A stretch of DNA of 64,000 nucleotides from Micromonospora citrea (GTDB taxonomy: Bacteria > Actinomycetota > Actinomycetes > Mycobacteriales > Micromonosporaceae): positions 3,326,501 to 3,390,500 of the forward strand of contig NZ_FMHZ01000002.1 in the NCBI RefSeq assembly GCF_900090315.1, in the 5' to 3' direction. The notes below the pieces were generated by a model. It saw only the letters and a list, made by a program, of their open reading frames with translations, did not search any database and was not told where the DNA came from. Made by a program: the position numbers and the translations under genes. Positions 27,436 to 35,327 of the stretch are shown here, piece by piece (position 1 is the stretch's first letter; the number at the start of each line of letters is the position of its first letter).

Positions 27436-27492
27436 CCTGCCTCAAGGACGTGTAGGGCATTCTCGCGACTGACCGAGAACGCGACTGACGAC

Positions 27493-27534
27493 GGGCTGTC
27501 TCCGGCCGACCAATAGGGTGGTCGGAGACAGCCC
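27493..27534 (+). terminator. Hairpin terminator after the secreted-protein gene
   Basis: GGGCTGTCTCCG pairs with CGGAGACAGCCC, and an inner GACC/GGTC closes after a 3-base bulge (27493-27534). It lies 37 bases after the frameshift-corrected stop. Confidence 0.7.
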
Positions 27535-27729
27535 GCAACCAGAACACCAGCCTTCACCGCGCTTGAGCAAATTGCCTTACAACAGATTCGACCAGACCGT
27601 CGAGCAGACCCCACCAGTTCGTTGAGCAGACCCAATCGGAATAAGCCACAGTTGCCGCCCGAAGCAGCCCGTACGGGGATGATTCCGCACCAAGATCCCG
27701 TGCTGCGGGTAGGCGGTAGCCTTGTTCAC

Positions 27730-28230
27730 GTGCGCGTACGTGTCGAACAGACCGCCCTGCCTGGCATCGGGGTCCGTCACGATCTGTTGACGGAGTCCGG
27801 TCGCCGCCTCGGCGTGGTCTCCCACCGCAATGGCCGCCGTGACCTCGTCCTGTACGACCCGGACGATCCCGACTCATGTCAGCACGACATACCGCTGACG
27901 GACGACGAGGCGGAGGCGCTCGCCGACATCCTCGGCGCGTCGCTGATGCTCGGTCAGCTGTCCGGGCTCCGTGAGCAGGCCGCCGGCCTGCTCACCGAGC
28001 AGATCGCCATTCCGGCCGGCTCGAAGTACGTCAACCGGAAGCTCGGGGACACGCAGGCACGTTCCCGCACGGGCGCCTCGATCGTGGCGGTCCTGCGCCA
28101 GGGCGAGGTGATCGTCTCGCCGGAGCCCTCCTTCCGCTTCGCCGCTGGTGACGTGGTCGTCGTGGTCGGGACCCGCAAGGGGCTCGACGGAGTGACCGCC
28201 ATCCTCGCCGACAGCGACCCGGACGGCTGA
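27730..28230 (+). CDS. khtT: KhtT-like regulatory subunit of a cation/proton antiporter
   Basis: The 166-residue cytoplasmic protein has a KhtT N-domain (VRVEQTALPGIGVRHDLLTE) and a C-terminal RCK_C/TrkA_C domain (IAIPAGSKYVNRKLGDTQA, VLRQGEVIVSPEPSFRFAAGD, VVVVGTRKGLDGV). Known KhtT subunits gate the partner antiporter in response to ligands such as c-di-AMP or pH. I chose the GTG at 27730, which yields the family-typical start MRVRVEQT; its ribosome binding site is weak. The antiporter gene follows after 7 bases. Confidence 0.85.
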   Translation: MRVRVEQTALPGIGVRHDLLTESGRRLGVVSHRNGRRDLVLYDPDDPDSCQHDIPLTDDEAEALADILGASLMLGQLSGLREQAAGLLTEQIAIPAGSKYVNRKLGDTQARSRTGASIVAVLRQGEVIVSPEPSFRFAAGDVVVVVGTRKGLDGVTAILADSDPDG

Positions 28231-28237
28231 GGCGCGG

Positions 28238-29443
28238 ATGCACGAAACGACAACACTGCTCGTCGAAGTCGGCGCACTGCTCTTCCTGCTCGGCCTCCTC
28301 GGCCGGCTGAGCCGTCGTATCGGTCTCTCGCCCATCCCCCTCTATCTGCTCGCCGGGCTCGCGTTCGGGCACGGCGGCCTGCTCCCGCTCAACGCCAGCG
28401 AGGAGTTCTTCGCCGTCGGCGCCGAGATCGGCGTGATCCTGCTGCTGGTCATGCTCGGCCTGGAATACTCGGCCAACGAGCTGGTCGGCAACCTGCGCTC
28501 CGCGGCGCCGGCCGGCCTGATCGACGGGCTGCTCAACGCGCTGCCCGGGGCGGCGTTCGCGCTGCTGCTCGGCTGGGACTGGGTCGCCGCCCTGGTGCTC
28601 GCCGGCATCACCTGGGTCTCCTCCTCCGGCGTGATCGCCAAGGTCCTCGCCGACCTCGGCCGCCTCGGTAACCGGGAGACCCCGGTGATCCTCTCGGTCC
28701 TGGTGATCGAGGACCTGGCCATGGCGTTCTACCTGCCCCTGGTCACGGCCGTGCTCGCCGGCAGCGGCCTGCTCGGCGGCGGGATCGCGCTCGGTGTCGC
28801 GGTCGGCACCGTGCTGCTGGTGCTGGTGGTCGCCATCCGGTACGGCAACCTCATCTCCACCGCCATGTCGGCGAAGGACCCGGAGGCGCTGCTGCTCGGC
28901 GTGCTCGGGATGACGCTGCTGGTGGCGGGCATCGCGGCGAAGCTCCAGGTGTCGGCGGCGGTCGGCGCGTTCCTGGTCGGCATCGCGCTGTCCGGGCCGG
29001 TCGCGCACCACGCGACGGAGCTGCTGACCCCGCTGCGCGACCTCTTCGCGGCCGTCTTCTTCGTCTTCTTCGGCCTCGTGACGGATCCGCGGGACATCCC
29101 GCCGGTGCTGCTGCCCGCGCTCGCGCTGGCCGTGATCACCATGGCGACGAAGACGCTCACCGGCTACCTGGCCGCCCGCCGGGTCGGCATCGCCGAACCC
29201 GGTCGGTGGCGGACCGGCCTGGCGCTGGTGCCCCGGGGTGAGTTCTCCATCGTCATCGCCGGGCTCGCGGTGGCTGCCGGCAGCGTCGAGCCGAAACTGG
29301 CGGCGCTCGCCACGGCGTACGTGCTGATCACGGTCGTGACCGGGCCGATGCTGGCGCGGCTGCCCGACTTCGCGTGGTTCAAGCGCTGGCTGCGGCAGCG
29401 GGGCGCGGCCCAGCGCGCCCGCGCCGTGCCGGTGCAGGACTGA
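28238..29443 (+). CDS. khtU: CPA2 family cation/proton antiporter (KhtU-like)
   Basis: This 401-residue polytopic transporter has 12-13 helices of the Na+/H+ exchanger fold. Visible are the first-helix LLFLLGLLGRLSRRIGLSPIPLYLLAGLAFGHGG, LVMLGLEYSANEL, the ITWVSSSGVIAKVLADLGRL re-entrant segment with VLVIEDLAMAFYLP after it, and VFFVFFGLVTD. It probably exports K+ in exchange for H+ and is gated by the upstream KhtT. The gene pair has its own terminator. It lacks the C-terminal RCK domain of KefB/KefC, consistent with a separate regulatory subunit. Confidence 0.88.
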   Translation: MHETTTLLVEVGALLFLLGLLGRLSRRIGLSPIPLYLLAGLAFGHGGLLPLNASEEFFAVGAEIGVILLLVMLGLEYSANELVGNLRSAAPAGLIDGLLNALPGAAFALLLGWDWVAALVLAGITWVSSSGVIAKVLADLGRLGNRETPVILSVLVIEDLAMAFYLPLVTAVLAGSGLLGGGIALGVAVGTVLLVLVVAIRYGNLISTAMSAKDPEALLLGVLGMTLLVAGIAAKLQVSAAVGAFLVGIALSGPVAHHATELLTPLRDLFAAVFFVFFGLVTDPRDIPPVLLPALALAVITMATKTLTGYLAARRVGIAEPGRWRTGLALVPRGEFSIVIAGLAVAAGSVEPKLAALATAYVLITVVTGPMLARLPDFAWFKRWLRQRGAAQRARAVPVQD

Positions 29444-29458
29444 CCGCCGTCGTCGTTC

Positions 29459-29490
29459 GGGCCGGGTCGACCGTACGGTCGGCCCGGCCC
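29459..29490 (+). terminator. Hairpin terminator after the antiporter gene
   Basis: A 15-bp stem with one G-T pair (arms 29459-29473 and 29476-29490) begins 16 bases after the stop. The 2-nt gap means the innermost pairs open to form the loop. Confidence 0.6.
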
Positions 29491-29621
29491 TCGGCCAACG
29501 GTTGTCGAATTGCTCCCTGCGGGGTCTATCGCCGGTCATCGCGACCGGGTTACCGTTTCGCCCCAGCAGCCAGAGCTCGCGGGTGGCGACGCCCCCGCGG
29601 ACGAGAGCGGAAGGTTGGCCG

Positions 29622-30053
29622 GTGAGCGTGCAGGAGTCGACGTTCCACGGCTTCGCCAACCCCGTCGATCCGAGCCCCGCCGAGCTGCGGGCGTGGGCCT
29701 ACCAGCCGGATTCGGTGCCGTTGACCTCCATGCCGCCGGACTGGGACCTGCTGGTCTCCGGGGACCGGTTGGTGGCAGTGCTCTTCGAACTCGCGATGGA
29801 CCAGGCCTGCCCGGCCCGCCGGTTCGCGCTGCACTGCCTCTACATCTACGCCGCCGACGGCATCCGGACGAAGTTCCGCGCCCACCCGAAGCGACGCTTC
29901 CGCAAGCTGGTCGAGCAGGCCGAGCGCACCGGCGACGACCTGATGCGCACGTGGGCGCACAACAGCCGGGCGCTGCTGGCCCGGCCGGAGCTCTTCGTCT
30001 ACCGGGACTGGTGCGAGGGCGGCCTGGTCCGGGAGAACCGCCGCATCGCCTGA
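29622..30053 (+). CDS. Conserved-looking actinobacterial protein of unknown function
   Basis: The 143-residue cytoplasmic protein begins VSVQESTFHGFANPVDPSPAEL at a GTG preceded by GGAAGG. Notable segments are WDLLVSGDRLVAVLFELAMD and CPARRFALHCLYIYAADGIR, then a basic FRAHPKRRFRKLVEQA and TWAHNSRALL. It has no membrane segment. The pattern looks like a folded helical protein, but I do not know the family. Confidence 0.65.
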   Translation: MSVQESTFHGFANPVDPSPAELRAWAYQPDSVPLTSMPPDWDLLVSGDRLVAVLFELAMDQACPARRFALHCLYIYAADGIRTKFRAHPKRRFRKLVEQAERTGDDLMRTWAHNSRALLARPELFVYRDWCEGGLVRENRRIA

Positions 30054-30185
30054 GGTGGACGGAGGTGTGTCGGTTCCGCCCGGGCGCGGCCGACACCTGG
30101 CGACCGCCGGCGCGCCCGTTTCCCGCCGCGACCCCTCGCCCGCCGTCCGACGGTGGCAGGCCACGGGATGACTGCCCACGGCGAA

Positions 30186-30216
30186 CGGGCCGGGACCCCC
30201 CGTGGGTCCCGGCCCG
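30186..30216. terminator. Bidirectional hairpin terminator
   Basis: A 13-bp perfect stem (arms 30186-30198 and 30204-30216, 5-nt loop) lies 15 bases beyond the stop of the minus-strand antitoxin-like gene and downstream of the plus-strand gene ending at 30053. Confidence 0.7.
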
Positions 30217-30231
30217 CACGTCGACGGATCG

Positions 30232-30438
30232 TCAGCGTTCCGGTCCACCCGGCTTCCGGTGCGCCTCGTCGCGCCCCTGGTCGACGCCGTGATCCACCTG
30301 GTCGGCGAACTCGCCGTTCTTGATCTTGTCCGTGAAGCGGCCTTCGGTGACCCGGTCGAACCTCTCCCGGACGCTCTTCGCCACCTTGTCGAGCCGGTCC
30401 TCCGTCTGCTCGGCAACCTTCTTCGCCGATTCCGTCAT
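30232..30438 (-). CDS. Small antitoxin-like protein (Rv0909/MT0933 family type)
   Basis: The 68-residue charged, helical protein contains AKKVAEQTEDRLDKVAKSVR, DKIKNGEFADQVDHGVDQ and a DEAHRK tail, resembling the actinobacterial Rv0909-type antitoxin family. I prefer the ATG at 30438 because GGGGGAG directly precedes it; an ATG five codons earlier lacks a ribosome binding site. No toxin gene is adjacent on the same strand, so toxin-antitoxin function is unproven. Confidence 0.6.
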   Translation of the reverse strand: MTESAKKVAEQTEDRLDKVAKSVRERFDRVTEGRFTDKIKNGEFADQVDHGVDQGRDEAHRKPGGPER

Positions 30439-30660
30439 GGCTCCCCCTGCCATCGGAGTCCGGATTGAGGCGGTTCAACCTGATTAGTAGGTTAGCGGAA
30501 CCGACGCCTTCCCCGCCGGGAAACCAGCAACCGCGGTCGGTGGAACGCCACGGGTGTCATCAGCCGACTGTGACGGCATGGCCTTCCACCGACCGCGCTG
30601 TGGCGCGCGTGGTGGCACGGCAGGCGCGCGGAGCGCGCCCGACCGAGGGTGGAAAGGCGA

Positions 30661-30693
30661 CCGCGCCCGGCCACGCGAGGCGGCCGGGCGCGG
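30661..30693 (-). terminator. Terminator of the dnaK-grpE-dnaJ-hspR operon
   Basis: A 12-bp perfect stem (CCGCGCCCGGCC at 30661-30672 against 30682-30693, 9-nt loop) lies 10 bases beyond the hspR stop on the minus strand. Confidence 0.75.
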
Positions 30694-30703
30694 TGCGGTG
30701 CGG

Positions 30704-31141
30704 TCAGCGCTCGGTGCGTCGGGGACGCCAGACCACCAGCGCGGTGGAGGTGCGGTTGGTGGGCACCAGGTCGCTGCCCGGAAAGCGGGCCAGCGCCTCC
30801 AGCTCGGCGATCCGGCGGTACGCGGCGTCCAGCTCCGCCTCCAGCCGGGCCACCCGCTGCTGCGCCTGCTCCAGCAGCCGCTCCAGCCCGATGATCCGCT
30901 TGACCCCGGCCAGGTTGATGCCGTCGTCCTGGCTGAGCCGCTGGACCTCGCGCAGCAGCACCACGTCCCGGACGCTGTAGCGGCGCCCGCCGCCGGCGGC
31001 CCGCCCCGGCTGGACCAGGCCCAGCCGGTCGTACTGGCGCAGGGTCTGCGGGTGCATCCCCGCCATCCGCGCCGCCACCGAGATCATCAGCACCTTGGCC
31101 TCGTAGGCAGGGTCACCCGAACCGACGAACTCGTCCGACAT
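30704..31141 (-). CDS. hspR: HspR, MerR-type heat-shock repressor
   Basis: The 145-residue repressor has a MerR-like winged helix: LMISVAARMAGMHPQTLRQY (recognition), DRLGLVQPGR, RRYSVRDVVLLREVQRL. It continues in a coiled coil with a LEQAQQRVARLEAELDAAYR heptad pattern. HspR uses DnaK as co-repressor and binds HAIR sites, of which this window has two (clpB and dnaK). The ATG at 31141 follows GGAGGTGAG. It is the last gene of the dnaK operon, 46 bases after dnaJ, giving an autoregulatory loop. Confidence 0.93.
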   Translation of the reverse strand: MSDEFVGSGDPAYEAKVLMISVAARMAGMHPQTLRQYDRLGLVQPGRAAGGGRRYSVRDVVLLREVQRLSQDDGINLAGVKRIIGLERLLEQAQQRVARLEAELDAAYRRIAELEALARFPGSDLVPTNRTSTALVVWRPRRTER

Positions 31142-31187
31142 CCCGCTCACCTCCGCGTGCGCTCCACCGAGCCGACTGAACACCGGG

Positions 31188-32375
31188 TCAACTGAATCGA
31201 CGTACCCGCGCGTCGAGATGTTCCCGGGCGGCCGGCGGGGTCTGCGCGGCGAAGGTCTCCAACGCCGTACGCGCCTCGTCGGACAGCCGTGCGGGCACCA
31301 CCACGTCGAGCGTCACCAGCAGGTCGCCCGCCCGCCCGTCCCGGCGGACCACCCCCTTGCCCCGGGCCCGCAGGACCCGACCGCTCGGCGTGCCCGGCGG
31401 CACCCGCAGGGTCACCGCGCCGTCGAGGGTGGGCACCCGCAGGTCCGTGCCGAGCACCGCCTCCGCGAACGTGATCGGCACGGTCAGCGTGAGGTCGTCG
31501 CCCGTACGCCCGAACAGCTCGTCCGGCCGCACCTTCACGTGCACGAACAGGTCGCCTGCCGGGCCGCCTCGCGCGCCGGGCTCGCCCCGCCCGGCCAGCC
31601 GGATCTTCTGGCCGTCGGCCACCCCGGCCGGGAAGCGGACGTTCAGCGTGCGGGTCTTGGTGACCCCGCCGGTGCCCTGGCACTCGGGGCACTTCTCCTC
31701 GACGACCGTGCCGACGCCCTGACAGTTGCGGCACGGCTCGGAGAAGCTGAACGACCCCTGGTTGCGGGTGGTGACCCCGGCGCCGTGGCACACCTGGCAG
31801 GTGCGCGGCTGGGTGCCGGGCTTGGCCCCGTTGCCGTGGCAGGTGTCGCAGACGCCGGGGGCGCGCAGCGTCAGCGGGAGGGTCACCCCGCGTACGGCGT
31901 CGTCGAAGTCGAGGGCCACCTCGGCCTCGACGTCCCGGCCCCGGGCCGGGCCACGGGGCGCCGCCCCGCCGCCGGCGCCGCCACCGGAGAAGATCGAACT
32001 GAACAGGTCCTGGAAGCCGGCCCCGCCGAAGCGGCGGTCGCCGCCCCCGCCGGCCGCGCCCCCGAACAGGTCGGAGACGTCGAACGGCATGCCACCGGGC
32101 TGGCCGGCGCCACGGGCGTTGCGCCGGAACGCGCCCGAGCCGAACAGGGAACGCAACTCGTCGTACTCGCGGCGCTTGGCGTCGTCGCCGAGCACCGCGT
32201 ACGCCTCCGAGGCGGCCTTGAAGCGCTCCTCGGCCTTCGGGTCACCGGGGTTGTGGTCCGGGTGCGAATCCCGGGCCAGCTTCCGGTACGCCTTCTTGAT
32301 GTCGTCGGCGGAGGCGGCCTTGTCCACGCCCAGCACGGCGTAGAAGTCCTTCTCGATCCAGTCCTTGGAACTCAC
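31188..32375 (-). CDS. dnaJ: Chaperone DnaJ (type I)
   Basis: This 395-residue DnaK co-chaperone binds unfolded clients and stimulates DnaK ATPase. It has a J domain (residues 8-75) with HPD in DSHPDHNPGD, a Gly/Phe-rich linker, and four zinc-finger repeats (CDTCHGNG, CQVCHGAG, CRNCQGVG, CPECQGTG near 165-235). A C-terminal client-binding domain with VFGRTGDDL-type beta sheets follows. The GTG start has GGGAGGGGG upstream. All eight zinc cysteines are present. It is third gene of the operon. Confidence 0.96.
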   Translation of the reverse strand: MSSKDWIEKDFYAVLGVDKAASADDIKKAYRKLARDSHPDHNPGDPKAEERFKAASEAYAVLGDDAKRREYDELRSLFGSGAFRRNARGAGQPGGMPFDVSDLFGGAAGGGGDRRFGGAGFQDLFSSIFSGGGAGGGAAPRGPARGRDVEAEVALDFDDAVRGVTLPLTLRAPGVCDTCHGNGAKPGTQPRTCQVCHGAGVTTRNQGSFSFSEPCRNCQGVGTVVEEKCPECQGTGGVTKTRTLNVRFPAGVADGQKIRLAGRGEPGARGGPAGDLFVHVKVRPDELFGRTGDDLTLTVPITFAEAVLGTDLRVPTLDGAVTLRVPPGTPSGRVLRARGKGVVRRDGRAGDLLVTLDVVVPARLSDEARTALETFAAQTPPAAREHLDARVRRFS

Positions 32376-32458
32376 CGGTCCACCCCCTCCCTACCTGGGG
32401 ACCGGCCGCCCCGCCCACCCGGTGGGGGTGGACGGGACGGCCCGGTCGTCGTCGCGCA

Positions 32459-33193
32459 CTACTCCGGGTCGGCGACCGCGACCATCGCCGGTCGCAGCAG
32501 CCGCTCACCGACCTGGTAGCCCCGGCGCATCACCTGCACGCAGGTCGGCTCGGTGACGTCGGCCGAGGTCTGGTGGGCCACCGCCTCGTGCCGGGTCGGG
32601 TCGAACGGGTCGCCCTGCTCGCCGAACGCCGTCAGCCCGAACTTGCCGAGCGCCGTGGTGAGCTGCTCCGCCACCGTGCCGAACGGCCCGACCAGGTCGC
32701 CGTGCTCGCGGGCCCGGTCCAGGTCGTCCAGGATCGGCAGCAGCGCGGCGAGCACGGCACCGGTCGCCTGCTCGGTGACCAGGCCCTTGTCCCGGTCGAC
32801 CCGCTTGCGGTAGTTGGCGTACTCCGCCGTCACCCGCTGCAGGTCCCGGGTCCGCTCGTCGAGATCCTTGCGCAGCGCCTCCAGTTCGGCGCCGAGCGCG
32901 GTCCCGCCGCCGTCGGCCGGCTGGGCCGGGGCGTCCACCACCGGCGGGCCGTCCACCGGGGTGGCCTCGACCTCGATCTCGTCGACCACGACCTCGGCCT
33001 CCTCGACCAGCCCCTCGGCCGGGGCGTCCGACCCGGCGTCGGCGGCGGCCGCGTCCGGCTCGCTGGTCTCGCTGATCTTGCGGTTGTTGCGGATGACGAC
33101 CCGCGGCCCGTCGCCGGCCTGCTCGGCGGGCGCGGAGCCACCCGGCGTCGACCCGGTCGCACCCGGGTCGGCGGCTCGTGGCTTCTCCGTCAT
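32459..33193 (-). CDS. grpE: Nucleotide exchange factor GrpE
   Basis: The 244-residue dimeric cofactor releases ADP from DnaK. The first 90 residues are acidic, low-complexity and probably disordered. They are followed by a long coiled coil (ELEALRKDLDERTRDLQRVT, EYANYRKRVDRDK) and the beta-wing end with VLPILDDLDRA-like, FDPTRHEAVAHQ and VMRRGYQVGERLLRPAMVAV signatures. It lies 47 bases after dnaK and 83 bases before dnaJ. Confidence 0.95.
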   Translation of the reverse strand: MTEKPRAADPGATGSTPGGSAPAEQAGDGPRVVIRNNRKISETSEPDAAAADAGSDAPAEGLVEEAEVVVDEIEVEATPVDGPPVVDAPAQPADGGGTALGAELEALRKDLDERTRDLQRVTAEYANYRKRVDRDKGLVTEQATGAVLAALLPILDDLDRAREHGDLVGPFGTVAEQLTTALGKFGLTAFGEQGDPFDPTRHEAVAHQTSADVTEPTCVQVMRRGYQVGERLLRPAMVAVADPE

Positions 33194-33240
33194 TGGGCTA
33201 CCTCATCCCTCTGCCGTGGTTCCGTGTCCGGGACGGATCG

Positions 33241-35106
33241 TCACTTCTTGTCCTCGTCCACGATCTCCGCGTCGACCACGTCGTCCGCGCCACCGGCCGG
33301 ACCGCCGGCCTGCGGACCACCGGTCGCCCCGGCGCCCGCGGCGCCCGGGCCGGCCTCGCCCGGCTGCTCGCCCTGCTGGTTGTAGAGCAGGGAGCCGGCC
33401 TGCTGGGAGACCTGCGCCAGCTTCTCGTGCGCCGACTTGATCTTCTCGATGTCCTGACCACCGAGCGCGCCGCGCAGCTCGCCGAGCGCCTCGTTGATCT
33501 GGTCACGGGACTCCGCCGGCAGCTTGTCGCCGCTCTCGGCCAGGAACTTCTCGGTCTGCCACTGGAGCGCCTCGGCCAGGTTGCGGGTCTCGGCCTCCTC
33601 GCGGCGGCGCTTGTCGTCCTCGGCGTGCTCCTCGGCGTCGCGGCGCATGCGCTCGATGTCGTCCTTCGGCAGCGAGGAGCCGCCGGTGATCGTCATCTTC
33701 TGCTCCTTGCCGGTACCGAGGTCCTTGGCGTGCACGTTCACGATGCCGTTGGCGTCGATGTCGAACGTGACCTCGATCTGCGGCACGCCGCGCGGCGCCG
33801 GCGGGAGGCCGGTCAGCTCGAAGGTGCCGAGCTTCTTGTTGTAGGCCGCGATCTCGCGCTCGCCCTGGAAGACCTGGATCAGCACCGACGGCTGGTTGTC
33901 GTCCGCCGTGGTGAAGACCTCGGAGCGCTTGGTCGGGATCGTGGTGTTGCGCTCGATCAGCTTGGTGAAGATGCCGCCCTTGGTCTCGATGCCCAGGCTC
34001 AGCGGGGTCACGTCGAGCAGCAGGACGTCCTTGACCTCGCCCTTGAGGACACCGGCCTGGAGGGCGGCGCCGACGGCGACGACCTCGTCCGGGTTGACGC
34101 CCTTGTTGGGCTCCTTGCCGGTGAGCTGCTTGACCAGGTCGGTCACGGCCGGCATCCGGGTCGAGCCGCCGACCAGGATGACGTGCTCGACGTCGGAGAC
34201 CTTGATGCCGGCGTCCTTCACGGCCTGCTCGAACGGGCCCTTGCAGCGGTCCAGCAGGTCCTGCGTCATCCGCTGGAACTCGGCCCGGCTGAGCGTCACG
34301 TCCAGGTGCAGCGGGCCCGCCGCGCCGGCCGTGATGTACGGCAGGTTGATGTTGGTGGTGGTGGCGGCGGACAGCTCGATCTTGGCCTTCTCGGCCGCCT
34401 CGCGGAGCCGCTGCAGGGCCATCTTGTCCTGGGCCAGGTCGATGCCGTGCTCGCCCCGGAAGGTCTTCACCAGGTGGTCGATGATCCGCTGGTCCCAGTC
34501 GTCGCCACCGAGGTTGTTGTCACCGCTGGTCGACTTGACCTCGATGACGCCCTCGGCCAGCTCCAGCAGCGACACGTCGAAGGTGCCGCCACCGAGGTCG
34601 AAGACCAGGACGGTCTGCTCCTTGGAGCCCTTGTCCAGCCCGTACGCGAGGGCCGCCGCGGTCGGCTCGTTCACGATCCGCAGCACGTTGAAGCCGGCGA
34701 TCTCACCGGCCTCCTTGGTGGCCTGGCGCTGACCGTCGTTGAAGTAGGCCGGGACGGTGATCACCGCGTCGGTGATCTGCTCGCCCAGGTACGCCTCGGC
34801 GTCCCGCTTGAGCTTCATCAGCGTGCGGGCCGAGATCTCCTGCGGGGTGTACTTCTTGCCGTCGATGTCGACGGACCAGTTGGTGCCGATCTCCCGCTTG
34901 ACCGAGCGGATCGTCCGGTCCGGGTTGGTCACCGCCTGGCGCTTGGCGACCTCACCGACGAGCACCTCGCCGTTGCGGGCGAACGCGACGATCGACGGGG
35001 TCGTCCGCGAGCCCTCAGCGTTGGCGATGACGGTGGGCTCACCGCCCTCCAGGACGCTGACGCAGGAGTTCGTCGTGCCGAGGTCGATACCGACCGCACG
35101 TGCCAT
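33241..35106 (-). CDS. dnaK: Hsp70 chaperone DnaK
   Basis: The 621-residue ATP-driven chaperone begins [20 protein letters not shown]. Hsp70 signatures are visible: the phosphate-1 loop, [18 protein letters not shown], and [13 protein letters not shown]. The substrate domain contains [14 protein letters not shown], and the C-terminal lid ends in an acidic [12 protein letters not shown] preceded by a Gly/Ala/Pro-rich linker. The ATG follows AGGAAG. Transcription is expected from a promoter at 35217-35244 overlapped by a HAIR operator. Confidence 0.97.
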   Translation of the reverse strand: MARAVGIDLGTTNSCVSVLEGGEPTVIANAEGSRTTPSIVAFARNGEVLVGEVAKRQAVTNPDRTIRSVKREIGTNWSVDIDGKKYTPQEISARTLMKLKRDAEAYLGEQITDAVITVPAYFNDGQRQATKEAGEIAGFNVLRIVNEPTAAALAYGLDKGSKEQTVLVFDLGGGTFDVSLLELAEGVIEVKSTSGDNNLGGDDWDQRIIDHLVKTFRGEHGIDLAQDKMALQRLREAAEKAKIELSAATTTNINLPYITAGAAGPLHLDVTLSRAEFQRMTQDLLDRCKGPFEQAVKDAGIKVSDVEHVILVGGSTRMPAVTDLVKQLTGKEPNKGVNPDEVVAVGAALQAGVLKGEVKDVLLLDVTPLSLGIETKGGIFTKLIERNTTIPTKRSEVFTTADDNQPSVLIQVFQGEREIAAYNKKLGTFELTGLPPAPRGVPQIEVTFDIDANGIVNVHAKDLGTGKEQKMTITGGSSLPKDDIERMRRDAEEHAEDDKRRREEAETRNLAEALQWQTEKFLAESGDKLPAESRDQINEALGELRGALGGQDIEKIKSAHEKLAQVSQQAGSLLYNQQGEQPGEAGPGAAGAGATGGPQAGGPAGGADDVVDAEIVDEDKK

Positions 35107-35197
35107 CTTCGCTTCCTCGCTTCGTGACGTTGTGAGCCGCCCGCGGGCGTCGCCCGGAGCCGCTCGGCGGGCGTCGCCCGCAGCGACCCCACCACAA

Positions 35198-35218
35198 GTT
35201 GAGTGAACTTGACTCAAT
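35198..35218. promoter_or_regulatory. HAIR operator (HspR binding site) of the dnaK operon
   Basis: GTTGAGT-N7-ACTCAAT matches the HAIR consensus CTTGAGT-N7-ACTCAAG at 12 of 14 half-site positions. It begins about 90 bases before the dnaK ATG and abuts the -10 element. Confidence 0.88.
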
Positions 35219-35244
35219 AGTGCCACGCCCCCGGGAATCGTCAA
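35217..35244 (-). promoter_or_regulatory. Probable dnaK operon promoter
   Basis: On the minus strand TTGACG (35244-35239), a 16-base spacer and CACTAT (35222-35217) form a vegetative-type promoter. The HAIR site begins at the -10 element, so HspR would block polymerase. Confidence 0.6.
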
Positions 35245-35327
35245 GTCGAGGTTGAGCCGACCCGACGCAAGTCACGGTTGCTACCGATCGGTTGTCTTCC
35301 CTTGCGTCGGTCGGGCACGCTTTAGCG

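Noticed and set aside
30232..30438. Complete toxin-antitoxin module
   Set aside because: Only the antitoxin-like gene is present; the neighbouring genes are an unknown soluble protein and hspR, neither resembling a toxin.
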